Part shown: piece by piece, positions 1-8,046 of the stretch
Position numbering within the stretch: position 1 is the first letter of the stretch
How the letters are laid out: every line of letters starts with the position of its first letter
Source of the DNA: Streptomyces genisteinicus
GTDB lineage: Bacteria; Actinomycetota; Actinomycetes; Streptomycetales; Streptomycetaceae
Assembly (NCBI RefSeq): GCF_014489615.1
Contig: NZ_CP060825.1
Coordinates: 4,226,501 to 4,290,500 of the forward strand
Reading direction: 5' to 3'
DNA: 64,000 bases
Notes under the pieces: model-generated
What the model was told of the DNA's origin: nothing
What the model saw: only the letters and a program-made list of their open reading frames with translations
The model's database searches: none
Program-made: the position numbers and the translations under genes

Positions 1-610
1 CGGCGCTGCCGGACTGGAGCGCCGAAGCGCCCACCGCGGGCTGCTGGTTGAGCTTGCGGATGTCCTTGTCCGGGTCGAGGCCCTCCCGCTGGAGGGCCCG
101 CACCAAGGTGCCGTCGGCGGCCGATCCGACGCTGGTGGACACCTTCGTCCCCTTGAGGTCGCGCAGGGACGTGAGGCCGGAACCGGGCGCGGTGACGATG
201 GTGTTGAGCCCGCCGCGGAGGTTGTAGCCGGTGACGGAGACGAGCCGGGTGGGCCGGTCGAGCTGCTTGCCGCGCGCCGCGTTGAGCAGCAGGGGGAAGT
301 CGCCCATCGAGCCGATGTCGATCTTGCCCGCGGTCATCTGCGCGGTGATCGGGGCGCCGGTGGCGTAGTCCTGCCAGCGGACCTCGTAGGTGACGCCGTC
401 GCGTGCGCCGCGCTCCTCCAGCTCCTCCTCGAAGTAGCCGAGGGAGCGCAGCAGGGTGCCGACGGTGACGGTGTTGATGGTCTTCGACTGGTAGCCGACG
501 GTCACCGTGACGGTGTCCGGGCCTCCGACCTCCGCTCCGCCGCCGCAGCCGGCGGCGGCCGGGACCAGGAGCGCGAGTGCGAGCAGCGCGCGGGGTGCCG
601 TGCGTGTCAT
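1..610 (-). CDS. ABC transporter substrate-binding lipoprotein (NitT/TauT type), 3' end outside window
   Basis: Periplasmic-type substrate-binding lipoprotein of an ABC importer of the nitrate/sulfonate/taurine class, anchored outside the membrane and delivering ligand to a permease that would lie beyond the left edge. The ATG is at 610 and the reading frame runs off the window, leaving about 203 residues. The N-terminus is a short lipoprotein signal (MTRTAPRALL, then a hydrophobic run) ending in the lipobox AAGC with Cys22. The following segment around GYQSKTINTVT is typical of the SsuA/TauA fold. The ferredoxin gene lies 15 bp upstream on the same strand, so the two probably share a transcript, possibly under the GntR-type regulator. 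The ligand cannot be told from sequence; an organosulfur compound is the best guess. Confidence 0.85.
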   Translation of the reverse strand, partial: MTRTAPRALLALALLVPAAAGCGGGAEVGGPDTVTVTVGYQSKTINTVTVGTLLRSLGYFEEELEERGARDGVTYEVRWQDYATGAPITAQMTAGKIDIGSMGDFPLLLNAARGKQLDRPTRLVSVTGYNLRGGLNTIVTAPGSGLTSLRDLKGTKVSTSVGSAADGTLVRALQREGLDPDKDIRKLNQQPAVGASALQSGSA

Positions 611-625
611 GGGGGCGGGCCTCTC

Positions 626-853
626 TCAGCGGAGCAGGTAGGGCATGTTGACCGTGACCGCGCCGGTGGGGCACCGGGCGGCGCACGGGCCGCAGTACCA
701 GCACTCGTCCACGTGCATGTAGGCCTTGCCGTCGTCCTCGCGGATGGCGAGGGAGTCGAGCGGGCACATGTCGACGCACAGGGTGCAGCCGGTGATGCAC
801 TTCGACTCGTCGATGGTCACGGGCACGTCGGCCCGCTGGGGCGCCAGAGGCAT
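626..853 (-). CDS. Ferredoxin family protein, 2x[4Fe-4S] (AprB-like)
   Basis: A 75-residue bacterial-type ferredoxin with two cysteine clusters: CITGCTLCVDMCP (residues 19-31) and CWYCGPCAARCP (51-62). Each supplies four cysteines, so two [4Fe-4S] clusters are expected. The size and the C-terminal extension VNMPYLLR resemble the ferredoxin subunit that pairs with a fumarate-reductase/APS-reductase-like flavoprotein next to sulfonate importers in actinobacteria. No flavoprotein is visible here; it could lie beyond the left edge. The ATG at 853 is chosen because the cluster motifs follow directly and a longer frame upstream has no ferredoxin character. It sits between the GntR regulator and the binding-protein gene on the same strand, which suggests a redox step linked to the imported compound (inference). 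Confidence 0.88.
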   Translation of the reverse strand: MPLAPQRADVPVTIDESKCITGCTLCVDMCPLDSLAIREDDGKAYMHVDECWYCGPCAARCPTGAVTVNMPYLLR

Positions 854-918
854 GGCGGTCTCCAGGAGTGGCGGGAGGGTGTCGGGGGAGTCCGGGGAGC
901 GGCCGCGGCCGGGCCGGC

Positions 919-1689
919 TCAGCAGGCGCGGTGGAGCAGTCCGCTCATGGCGATGCGGTCGCCGCGGAAGCGGATGAACTCCAGGTCCACGGGGCGTCCG
1001 TCGCGCAGATGGGTGAGCCGTTCCAGCATCAGCACGGCCGCTCCGCGCGGTGCCTGGAGGACGGCGGCGGAGTGCGCGTCGGCGTTGACGGCCTCCAGGG
1101 TGATGTCCGCCGTTCCGAGCGGCTGCCCGGTGAGGCGTTCCAGCAGCCGGAACACGTCGTTGTGCTCCAGGTCGCAGTCGAGCAGTCGCGCCCCGATGTC
1201 CATCGGGACGTAGGTGAGGTCCAGGGAGAGGGGCAGCCCGCCGAGGCGGCGCAGCCGTTCGATGTAGAGCACGTCGGAGTGCTCGGGGACGCCGAGCCGC
1301 CGCGCCACCGGACCGGGTGCGGTGACCGGGCACACGGTGCGCACCTCGTTGGTGACGGTGCCGTGTTCGCGGAGGGTTTCCGCGAGGCCCTGGAGGCGGT
1401 CGAGGCCGTGGGGGTACTTCTCGGCCACCACCACCGTGCCGACTCCGGGCTGCCGTTCGATCAGCCCCTCCGCGCGCAGCAGGTCCAGCGCCTGGCGGAC
1501 GGTGTTGCGCGAGACCCGGTAGTCGGCCCCGATGGCGCCCTCCAGGGGGAGGACGCCGCCGGGGAAGCCCGCGGTGCGGATCTGGTGCCGCAGCAGATCG
1601 GCGAGCTGCCGTGCCTGGTCCGCGCGCAGCCGTCGCCGGCGGGCGGCGGCGACGGGCACTGCGTGCTCACGGATGCGTTCGGCTGGCAT
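919..1689 (-). CDS. GntR family transcriptional regulator (HutC/UTRA type)
   Basis: A 256-residue ligand-responsive repressor. An N-terminal winged helix (about residues 25-85) contains the GntR recognition segment YRVSRNTVRQALDLLRAEG followed by the wing GLIERQPGVGTVV. The rest is a UTRA ligand-binding domain (about 105-250) with typical strands such as VLYIERLRRLGGLPLSLD. The ATG at 1689 starts the protein just before the Arg-rich leader of the winged helix. The gene precedes the ferredoxin and substrate-binding genes in the same orientation with a 65-bp gap, so it probably controls that uptake cluster. A short inverted repeat, TGTTG-N3-CAACA, lies 35 bp upstream of its start and is a candidate operator. 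The effector is unknown. Confidence 0.9.
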   Translation of the reverse strand: MPAERIREHAVPVAAARRRRLRADQARQLADLLRHQIRTAGFPGGVLPLEGAIGADYRVSRNTVRQALDLLRAEGLIERQPGVGTVVVAEKYPHGLDRLQGLAETLREHGTVTNEVRTVCPVTAPGPVARRLGVPEHSDVLYIERLRRLGGLPLSLDLTYVPMDIGARLLDCDLEHNDVFRLLERLTGQPLGTADITLEAVNADAHSAAVLQAPRGAAVLMLERLTHLRDGRPVDLEFIRFRGDRIAMSGLLHRAC

Positions 1690-1723
1690 GCGACGGACCC
1701 TACCGAGGCGGCGCACGCCATGG

Positions 1724-1736
1724 TGTTGCCACAACA
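1724..1736. promoter_or_regulatory. Candidate GntR operator TGTTG-N3-CAACA
   Basis: A perfect 5-bp inverted repeat with a 3-bp spacer, 35-47 bp upstream of the GntR start in the divergent GntR/AraC intergenic region (1690-1929). Its position fits autoregulation; the assignment is inference from position and symmetry only. Confidence 0.35.
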
Positions 1737-1895
1737 TTGCGCCACCTGAGGCCTTGTCGGCGCCGCCCTGACCTGCGGCTTCGTGCAGCGCCGGGGAAGA
1801 TCTGCCACTTGTCGGCCACCGGACGCCCGGGCGCGTGCCCCGGCCCTGTTCCCTGCCGGGGCGGTGCGTGGCAGGGTGGCCCGGTCCGCAGGTCT

Positions 1896-1909
1896 GGACC
1901 AATCGGTCC
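1896..1909. promoter_or_regulatory. Inverted repeat GGACC-AATC-GGTCC upstream of the AraC gene
   Basis: A perfect 5-bp inverted repeat with a 4-bp spacer, 21-34 bp upstream of the AraC-type regulator start. It could be an operator or a short 5'-UTR hairpin. No function can be proven from sequence. Confidence 0.25.
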
Positions 1910-1929
1910 GTCGGTGAGGGAGCGAGACG

Positions 1930-2919
1930 ATGCGCGGCACCACCGTGACACCGGGGGCCACCACCCCGCCCCGGACGCCGGACGACGGCGCCCTGCCCAT
2001 GCACCGGCTGGAGGTGCCGATGCCGAACGCGATGCCCTTCGCGATCGGCACCTTCGACACCATCGGCCCGATGTCCCGGGCCGACTTCCCGCACCGGCAC
2101 ACCTTCTGGGAGATCGTCCACGTCACCGGCGGGACCGGCGCCCACGTGGTGGACCTGGCCCGCTGGGAGCTCGATCCGCCCCATCTGTGCGTGATCGCCC
2201 CGGGACAGGTCCACCACTGGGAGGACGCGCGCGGACTGGACGGCACGGTCGTGCTGTTCACCGACGGATTCCTGCGCGACCACCCCGGCGACCGGGAGCT
2301 GCTGCGCGGGCTGGGCGCCCGGCCGTGGCTGGCTCTGGACGAGGCCCGGCACTCCGCGGTCGCCCGGCTCGTCGCCGAGCTCGGGGACGAGTACCGGCGC
2401 GGGGCCCGGGGCTTCGACTCCGTACTGCGCGCGCTGCTCCACGTCCTCGTGGTGCGGGCCTCGCGCATGCAGGAGGACCCGGCCCGGACCCCCGGGGCCC
2501 GGTCCGCCCGCGCCGGGGACGGCGGGCAGGGCCGGCCCGGTGCGGTGGCGGCGGAGTTCGTCCGGCTGATCGGCGGCAGCGACCCGGCGCTCTGGTCGGT
2601 GGGCGTCTGCGCGGCGCGGATCGGCGTCACGCCCGGCTACCTGGCCGAGGCGGTGAAGACGGCCACCGGCCGTACGCCGGGGGAACTGGTGCGGGCCGCC
2701 CGCACCCACGAGGCACAGCGCCTGCTCGCCCGGACCGGCCTGTCGGTCCGTCAGGTCGCCGGACGGGTCGGCTTCGCGGACCCCGCCTACTTCTGCCGCT
2801 TCTTCCGCCGGGAGACCGGGACCAGCCCCGGGGACTTCCGGCGGGGCGCGGCCGCCGCCGGGGAAATTCACCATGAACACCGGATCCAGTCCATCGCCCG
2901 CCCCGAGCCCGGTGCCTAG
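1930..2919 (+). CDS. AraC family transcriptional regulator
   Basis: A 329-residue activator-type regulator. The N-terminal half (about residues 30-120) is a cupin ligand-binding domain with FPHRHTFWEIVHV and the paired motif VIAPGQVHHWE. The C-terminal 100 residues hold two helix-turn-helix units; the second is recognisable as LSVRQVAGRVGFADPAYFCR followed by the AraC signature FFRRETGTSPGDFRRG. The ATG at 1930 has a purine-rich ribosome site (GAGGGAG) before it. It diverges from the GntR gene and runs into the secreted dioxygenase gene only 39 bp downstream on the same strand. This suggests that it regulates, or is co-transcribed with, aromatic-compound cleavage. The inducer is not known. 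Confidence 0.9.
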   Translation: MRGTTVTPGATTPPRTPDDGALPMHRLEVPMPNAMPFAIGTFDTIGPMSRADFPHRHTFWEIVHVTGGTGAHVVDLARWELDPPHLCVIAPGQVHHWEDARGLDGTVVLFTDGFLRDHPGDRELLRGLGARPWLALDEARHSAVARLVAELGDEYRRGARGFDSVLRALLHVLVVRASRMQEDPARTPGARSARAGDGGQGRPGAVAAEFVRLIGGSDPALWSVGVCAARIGVTPGYLAEAVKTATGRTPGELVRAARTHEAQRLLARTGLSVRQVAGRVGFADPAYFCRFFRRETGTSPGDFRRGAAAAGEIHHEHRIQSIARPEPGA

Positions 2920-2958
2920 GTTCGAAGCCGTTCCCCGAAGCCCCCACAAGGAGCAGAC

Positions 2959-3837
2959 ATGGACGGCGAGACCACCCCGGGCGCCCTGACCCCGGGCGAG
3001 GCGTCACCCCCGGCGGAGCGCGGCGCGCCCGCCCGGCATCCCAGTCGCAAGACCGTGCTGCGCGCGGCGCTGGCCGCGTCCGTCGCGGCGCCGGCCGTGC
3101 TGATGGGCGTCCCGGCACTGGCCCGTACCGCGGGCGCGAGCGGCGCCTCCCCGCAGCTCACCCCCGAGTGCGACGACGGCGACGACCCGACCCCGCCGCA
3201 GATGGAGGGCCCCTACTTCAAGCCCAACTCGCCGCGCCGCACCTCGCTGCTGGAGCCGGGCACCCCCGGCACGCGCCTCACCGTCACCGGATACGTCTTC
3301 GGCCTGGCGTGCCGTCCGATCCCGAACACACTGCTGGACTTCTGGCAGGCGGACGTCAACGGCGCGTACGACAACAGCGGGTTCCGCTTCCGCGGCCACC
3401 AGTACACCGGCGCCGACGGCTCCTTCACGCTGACCACGATCGTGCCCGGCCTCTACCCGGGCCGCACCCGGCACATCCACGTCAAGGCCCAGGCGCCCGG
3501 CCGCCCGGTGCTCACCACCCAGCTCTACTTCCCGAACGAGCCACGCAACTCCACGGACTCGCTCTTCGACCCGCGGCTGCTGATGACGGTGCGGGACGCC
3601 GGCGGCGCGCGGGAGGCGGCCTTCGACTTCGTGCTGAACGTCCCCCAGGACCCGGGCCCTTCCCCGACCGGGGGACCGACCAGCCCACCGCCCGGCGGGA
3701 GCTGGGCGGCCGGCACCTCGTACACGGCCGGGACCCGGGTCACCTACGGCGGTGCCGCGTACGTCTGCCTCCAGAACCACCTGGCCCAGCCGGGCTGGGA
3801 GCCCCCGAGGGTCCCGGCCCTGTGGCGGGCCGTCTGA
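2959..3837 (+). CDS. Secreted intradiol ring-cleavage dioxygenase with C-terminal CBM5/12 domain
   Basis: A 292-residue exported Fe(III) enzyme predicted to open catechol-type aromatic rings between the two hydroxyls. After an N-terminal basic region and a hydrophobic stretch (about residues 32-55, with SRKTVLRAALAAS) comes the intradiol core. The likely iron ligands are Tyr137 in NGAYDN, Tyr166 in GLYPGR, and His172 and His174 in RHIHVK. A Pro/Gly linker near residues 228-245 leads to a chitin/cellulose-binding type module with SWAAGTSYTAGTRVTYGG and a terminal LWRAV. The same architecture is known from SACTE_2871 of Streptomyces sp. SirexAA-E, a secreted dioxygenase linked to lignin/biomass binding. 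A GGAG ribosome site precedes the ATG. The strict twin-arginine motif is absent (SRK), so the export route is uncertain. Confidence 0.9.
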   Translation: MDGETTPGALTPGEASPPAERGAPARHPSRKTVLRAALAASVAAPAVLMGVPALARTAGASGASPQLTPECDDGDDPTPPQMEGPYFKPNSPRRTSLLEPGTPGTRLTVTGYVFGLACRPIPNTLLDFWQADVNGAYDNSGFRFRGHQYTGADGSFTLTTIVPGLYPGRTRHIHVKAQAPGRPVLTTQLYFPNEPRNSTDSLFDPRLLMTVRDAGGAREAAFDFVLNVPQDPGPSPTGGPTSPPPGGSWAAGTSYTAGTRVTYGGAAYVCLQNHLAQPGWEPPRVPALWRAV

Positions 3838-3928
3838 CCGGCGGGCCCCCGGCCGGCCGCAGGCCGCACCGCACCACCGCACCGCCGCACGGCACCACCG
3901 CTCCACCGACCGACCACCGCGGTACGAC

Positions 3929-3971
3929 GCCGGGCCCCGGCACCCCTGAGCCGGGGGTGCCGGGGCCCGGC
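3929..3971. terminator. Bidirectional terminator hairpin, 18-bp perfect stem
   Basis: The arms 3929-3946 and 3954-3971 are exact reverse complements with a 7-nt loop. The hairpin lies between the convergent dioxygenase and fumarylacetoacetase genes, 92 bp and 38 bp from their stops, and suits termination from both sides. There is no T-run, as is common for Streptomyces terminators. Confidence 0.8.
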
Positions 3972-4008
3972 CGTGACCGCCGCCGCGGCGGCGGGAATCC
4001 GCCGCGGG

Positions 4009-5235
4009 TCAGGGTGCCGGAACGATCCGCCCGGTGACCTCGCCCAGCCCGACGCGCACGCCGTCCGGGCCGGGGGCCCACGCCGTGAGGGTGACCTCGT
4101 CGCCGTCCTCCAGGAAGGTGCGCTTCCCGCCGGGGAGGTCGATCGGGTCGCGCCCGTTCCAGGTCAGCTCCAGCAGCGAGCCGCGCTGGTGCACCTCGGG
4201 GCCGCTGACCGTGCCCGAGCCGTACACGTCGCCGGTGCGCAGCGAGGCGCCGTTCACCGTCATGTGGGCGAGCTGCTGCGCCGCGGTCCAGTACATGGAG
4301 GCGAACGGGGGTTCCGCCACCACCGTGCCGTTGATCGCCACCGAGATCCGCAGGTCGAAGCCGCCGGGCTCCTCCTCCGCGGCGTCGTCGAGGTACGGCA
4401 GCAGCGGGACGTCGCGTGCGGGCGGCGCGGTGCGCGCCGCGTCGAGCGCTTCCAGCGGGGTCACCCAGGCGGAGACGGACGTCGCGAAGGACTTGCCGAG
4501 GAACGGGCCGAGCGGCACGTACTCCCAGGCCTGGACATCGCGTGCCGACCAGTCGTTGAGGAGGAAGAGCCCGAACACGTGGTCGCGGAAGGAGTCGAGC
4601 GGCACCGGGGTGCCGAGCTGCGACGGGGTGCCGACGAGGAAGCCGACCTCGGCCTCGATGTCCAGCTTGACGGAGGGCCCGAAGACGGGCGCCGCGTCGG
4701 CCGGGGCCTTCCGCTGGCCGGACGGCCGGGCGACGTCGGTCCCGGAGACCACGATCGTGCCCGCCCTGCCGTGGTAACCGATCGGCAGGTGCTTCCAGTT
4801 GGGCGTCAGCGCGTCCCCGTCGGGCCGGAAGATCCGGCCCACGTTGGTGGCGTGGTTCTCGCTCGCGTAGAAGTCGACGTAGTCCGCCACCTCGTAGGGC
4901 AGATGCATCGTCACCGAGCCGACCGGGTGCAGCAGGGGCTCTATGTCCGGCCGGTGGGCCGGGACCGTGACCCACGCGGTGAGCGCGCGTCGCACGTCGC
5001 GCCAGGCGGTGCGACCGGCGGCGAGCAGCGGGCCGAGGTCCGGCTGGGCGAGGAGATCCGCGTACGGGGAGCCGAGCGCGAGGGCCGCCGCCCCGGCGTC
5101 GAGCACATGGTTGCCGATCCGCACGCCCAGCCTGCGGCGCTCCGGCTCGTCCGCTGTGGTGAAGACGCCGTACGGGAGGTTGTGCGGGCCGAAGGGATCG
5201 CCCTCGGCCAGATCGAGCGGGCTCTGCTCGGACAT
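4009..5235 (-). CDS. fahA: Fumarylacetoacetase
   Basis: A 408-residue enzyme of tyrosine/homogentisate degradation that hydrolyses 4-fumarylacetoacetate to fumarate and acetoacetate in the cytosol. The N-terminal SH3-like domain (about 1-110) starts MSEQSPLDL and contains FGPHNLPYGVF. The catalytic domain shows the metal and substrate motifs DFYASENHATNVGRIF, DIEAEVGFLVGTPSQLG and LLNDWSARDVQAWEY, all canonical for the family. Length matches bacterial and animal homologues. No other gene of the tyrosine pathway is adjacent, so it appears to stand alone between a secreted aromatic dioxygenase and a CocE-like gene; shared aromatic metabolism is only suggested by proximity. A hairpin at 5280-5319 separates it from the upstream gene, so it probably has its own promoter. 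Confidence 0.95.
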   Translation of the reverse strand: MSEQSPLDLAEGDPFGPHNLPYGVFTTADEPERRRLGVRIGNHVLDAGAAALALGSPYADLLAQPDLGPLLAAGRTAWRDVRRALTAWVTVPAHRPDIEPLLHPVGSVTMHLPYEVADYVDFYASENHATNVGRIFRPDGDALTPNWKHLPIGYHGRAGTIVVSGTDVARPSGQRKAPADAAPVFGPSVKLDIEAEVGFLVGTPSQLGTPVPLDSFRDHVFGLFLLNDWSARDVQAWEYVPLGPFLGKSFATSVSAWVTPLEALDAARTAPPARDVPLLPYLDDAAEEEPGGFDLRISVAINGTVVAEPPFASMYWTAAQQLAHMTVNGASLRTGDVYGSGTVSGPEVHQRGSLLELTWNGRDPIDLPGGKRTFLEDGDEVTLTAWAPGPDGVRVGLGEVTGRIVPAP

Positions 5236-5279
5236 CGGTGCCTGCCTCGCTTTCCACGGGTGTGGACGACACGTTACGT

Positions 5280-5319
5280 GGACGGCGGGGCCGCACGGGA
5301 GCGTCCCCGGCCGCCGTCC
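5280..5319 (-). terminator. Candidate terminator hairpin after the CocE-like gene
   Basis: The arms 5280-5288 and 5311-5319 form a perfect 9-bp stem (GGACGGCGG/CCGCCGTCC) starting 4 bp after the CocE-like stop and before the fahA start. The loop is long (22 nt) and GC-rich. It would uncouple the two same-strand genes. Confidence 0.5.
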
Positions 5320-5322
5320 CGG

Positions 5323-7683
5323 TCAGGAGGCGGGGGAGGGGAAGCGTTCCTGCCAGGTGCGGTGGAAGACCACCTCCTCCCCGTCGTGGCAGATCAGTTC
5401 GTCCGTGGTCAGGAAGCCGTCCGCGTCGCGCACGGTGGAGGAGACCGCCCGGACCCGGACGTCCCAGCCCGCGTCCGGGCGGTGCAGCCGGATCGTGCGC
5501 ACGGTGTGCGCACGGGCGGAGAGGGGATCGGCCTCCCGGATCGTGTACGTCTCGCGCGCCTCCTCCGTGTACTCGAGACCGTCGGCGTGGACCCGGGTGC
5601 CGTGCGGGCGGGGTGCGGACTCCAGGGTCCACAGCCCCTCGGCGACGTCGCGGGTGACCAGCAGGGGAGGCGGCTCCGCGTCGAGGGTCTGCGGCACGGC
5701 GACGGCGGGCGGCGCCGCGTGCTCGGGCTCCTGCTCGGGCTCGTGGTCCGGCCCGCGGTCCGGCTCAAGACCGGGGGGCGGGCCGGCGGCGCCGTCGTCC
5801 GGTCCGAGCACGGGCAGGGCGAGCAGGGACCCGGCCGGTTCCACGGTGAAACCGGCGGCACCCGGCTCCGGCCAGAGCCACGGCCAGTACGCGGAGGAGA
5901 CGGCGAGCCGGATGCGGTGTCCCGGCGCGAAGACGTGCGCGGCCAGCGACAGCGTGACCTCCACGGTCCTGCCGGCGTCGCCCGCGATGCCGCCGTCCGA
6001 GCCCGCGGCGCCGACGACGGCGCCGGCCGGGGCGTCCCCGTCCGGCCCGGCGTCGCGCACCGCGCCCCGGGTCACGAGACGGGAGGCGCCGTCCGGGGCG
6101 ACGTCGCAGAGCCGGGCCGCGACCTGGCCGTACACCCCCGGGGCGCGCAGACGCAGGGTGAGTCGGGGGCGGCCGAGGACGGTGAGCGGTGCGTCGCCCA
6201 CCGGGAACTCGAAGCACACCGAGCGCGCGTCCTCCTCGCGCTGGTCGGGCGGCAGCTCCCCGGCCTGCCCGGACGGCCGGAACGCGCCCGCGTCCACGCC
6301 CGTGTGCGGCGGCGACGCCACCAGGACGGGGTCGCCGCCAAGCCCGTACGGCACCTCGGTGACCCGTGGCGACGGCCACGCCGTGGCCGCCCAGCCGGGC
6401 CGCTCCGCGCCGCCGCCCCCCGGCCGGTACCGCAGGCCCGGCCAGGCCGCGCCGGCACCGCTCGTGCCGGTGCCGGTGCCGTCTCCGGGGCCGATGTCCG
6501 CCCGGCTGTCCGTGGCCGTGCCGCCGCTCGCGCCGCTGCCCGTCCGGAAGCCGGCAGGGGCGGTGCCGTCAGTGCCGTCAGCGCCGCCAGTGCCGCCAGT
6601 TCCGTCAGCGCCCGTGCGGCCTGTGCCGTCTCCGGGTGCGGCGTCCGCACCGCCGTCCGTGGCCGAGCGGCCCGTGCCCGTACCGCCGTCCGTGTCCGGG
6701 GCGTCCGCGCCGCGTCCCGTTCGGCCGGCGACAGCGGCGGCAGCGTCCGCTCCCGCGTCCGCGGCGTCCGCCCCGCCCCCGCCCGTGAGCCACCGCTCCC
6801 ACCAGCGCAGCGTCTCCTGGAGGAAGCCGATCCCGTCGTCCGGCCCGGTGGCGGTGCGGTCCGGGTACCCGTGCGGCCAAGGGCCCACCAGGCCGCTCAC
6901 CCGGCCCTCGGGCAGCCGCTCGACCAGGCGCGGCACGCTGTCCCGGCCGGGGTCGTGCAGTCCGCCGACCGCGAGCACGGCGGCGCGCACGGCCGCGGTG
7001 TCGTCGCCGACACCGGCGCTCTGCCAGTACGCGTCCCTCCGCCGGTGGGTCAGCCAGGTGTGCGTCGCCGGCTCGACCGCCGCCAGGCGGCTCAGCCACA
7101 TCCGGCGCCACCGCCCGCCCGTGTACCGCGGGTCCGGCGGCCGTGCCGCGTGCGCGAGGCGGACCGCCCCGCCGCCGTGCAGGCCGAGGCCGGTCACGGC
7201 TCCGCCGAGCAGGGGGCCGCCGTTGTCGTACGGGTCGTCGCTCGCGCACACGGCCACCACCGCCCGCAGCGGCGCGGGCGCCAGCGCGGCGATCTGCAGC
7301 GCCGCACGGCCGCCGGGCCCGACGCCGAACATGCCGACCCGCCCGCTGCACCACGGCTGCCGCGCCAGCCACTCCACGACGGCCACCCCGTCGGCGAGCT
7401 CGACCGCGCCGCACTCGTCGCCCGGCACCCCGTCGCTGTTGCCGTGGCCGCGGACGTCGACCCGGACGGAGGCGAAGCCGTTGCCCGCGTACCAGGGGTG
7501 ACGCTCGCCGTCCCGGACCTCGGAGGCGTCGGTCAGCCGGTCCGGGGCGTACTCCAGCAGCGCGGGCACGGGGGCGGCGGTCACCGGCCGCCAGAGGCGG
7601 GCGTGCAGCGCGACGCCGTCCGGGAGGGGGATGCGGAGGTCCTCGCGGACCGTCTCGTGGGGGAAGTCGGTACGGATGCGCAT
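5323..7683 (-). CDS. CocE/NonD family hydrolase-like protein lacking the nucleophilic serine
   Basis: A 786-residue alpha/beta-hydrolase of the X-Pro dipeptidyl-peptidase/cocaine-esterase family. Recognisable parts are the entry segment IPLPDGVALHARLWRP, RVDVRGHGNSDG, the family Asp in GGLHDPGRDS (Asp244), the family His in GPWPHGYP (His271), the GFLQETLRWWERWL helix and a C-terminal jelly-roll ending in DPLSARAH and a Trp-Glu-Arg tail. The nucleophile elbow, normally GxSxGG, reads FGVGPGGRA, so residue 122 is Gly. A Gly/Ala/Asp/Thr-rich insert of about 110 residues (301-412) interrupts the chain between the hydrolase and jelly-roll parts. The protein may be a non-catalytic homologue or use another residue. 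It shares orientation with fahA but a hairpin separates them. Confidence 0.85.
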   Translation of the reverse strand: MRIRTDFPHETVREDLRIPLPDGVALHARLWRPVTAAPVPALLEYAPDRLTDASEVRDGERHPWYAGNGFASVRVDVRGHGNSDGVPGDECGAVELADGVAVVEWLARQPWCSGRVGMFGVGPGGRAALQIAALAPAPLRAVVAVCASDDPYDNGGPLLGGAVTGLGLHGGGAVRLAHAARPPDPRYTGGRWRRMWLSRLAAVEPATHTWLTHRRRDAYWQSAGVGDDTAAVRAAVLAVGGLHDPGRDSVPRLVERLPEGRVSGLVGPWPHGYPDRTATGPDDGIGFLQETLRWWERWLTGGGGADAADAGADAAAAVAGRTGRGADAPDTDGGTGTGRSATDGGADAAPGDGTGRTGADGTGGTGGADGTDGTAPAGFRTGSGASGGTATDSRADIGPGDGTGTGTSGAGAAWPGLRYRPGGGGAERPGWAATAWPSPRVTEVPYGLGGDPVLVASPPHTGVDAGAFRPSGQAGELPPDQREEDARSVCFEFPVGDAPLTVLGRPRLTLRLRAPGVYGQVAARLCDVAPDGASRLVTRGAVRDAGPDGDAPAGAVVGAAGSDGGIAGDAGRTVEVTLSLAAHVFAPGHRIRLAVSSAYWPWLWPEPGAAGFTVEPAGSLLALPVLGPDDGAAGPPPGLEPDRGPDHEPEQEPEHAAPPAVAVPQTLDAEPPPLLVTRDVAEGLWTLESAPRPHGTRVHADGLEYTEEARETYTIREADPLSARAHTVRTIRLHRPDAGWDVRVRAVSSTVRDADGFLTTDELICHDGEEVVFHRTWQERFPSPAS

Positions 7684-8046
7684 GGCGGGCCCCTGCGGGA
7701 CGGCCCCGCGTCTCCCGGCCGCCGCCGGGGCGGCCGGAGGTCCGCGGGGAGGGCGGACGGGACGGTCGGGCGCCCCTGCGCCGGGCGGGCGGGTGAAGCG
7801 GACGGGACGAGGGCCGGCACGGGGGACACGCGGCCGTGCGGAGCAGGGATCGGGGAGCAGGGATCATGGGAGGCGGGGAGCGGCGGGCAAAAGCCCTGTA
7901 CCAGGGGATTGCCGCCGATCACGAACATACCGGGGGCGGCGGGAAGGCGCTCATGGTGATCGAAACGCGACCGGATACGCTGACTTGAGTGAATCCAGCG
8001 ACACATCGACGATCCGTGTGATCGTCAGCAGACAGGAGACCCCCTC
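7684..8046. other. Divergent intergenic region with 5'-UTR inverted repeat
   Basis: 363 bp without a gene between the CocE-like gene and the polyprenyl synthase, carrying promoters for both directions. A perfect 7-bp inverted repeat GACGATC-N5-GATCGTC (8008-8026) lies 20 bp upstream of the synthase GTG, and a TACGCT hexamer at 7976-7981 could be its -10. A 10-bp direct repeat (AGCAGGGATC) occurs around 7845-7865. Nothing else stands out. Confidence 0.4.

Noticed and set aside
3973..7959. A 1328-codon plus-strand frame across 4-8 kb
   Set aside because: It is antisense to fumarylacetoacetase and the CocE-like gene, both with family motifs; the plus-strand translation is Arg/Gly/Val-rich without recognisable domains.
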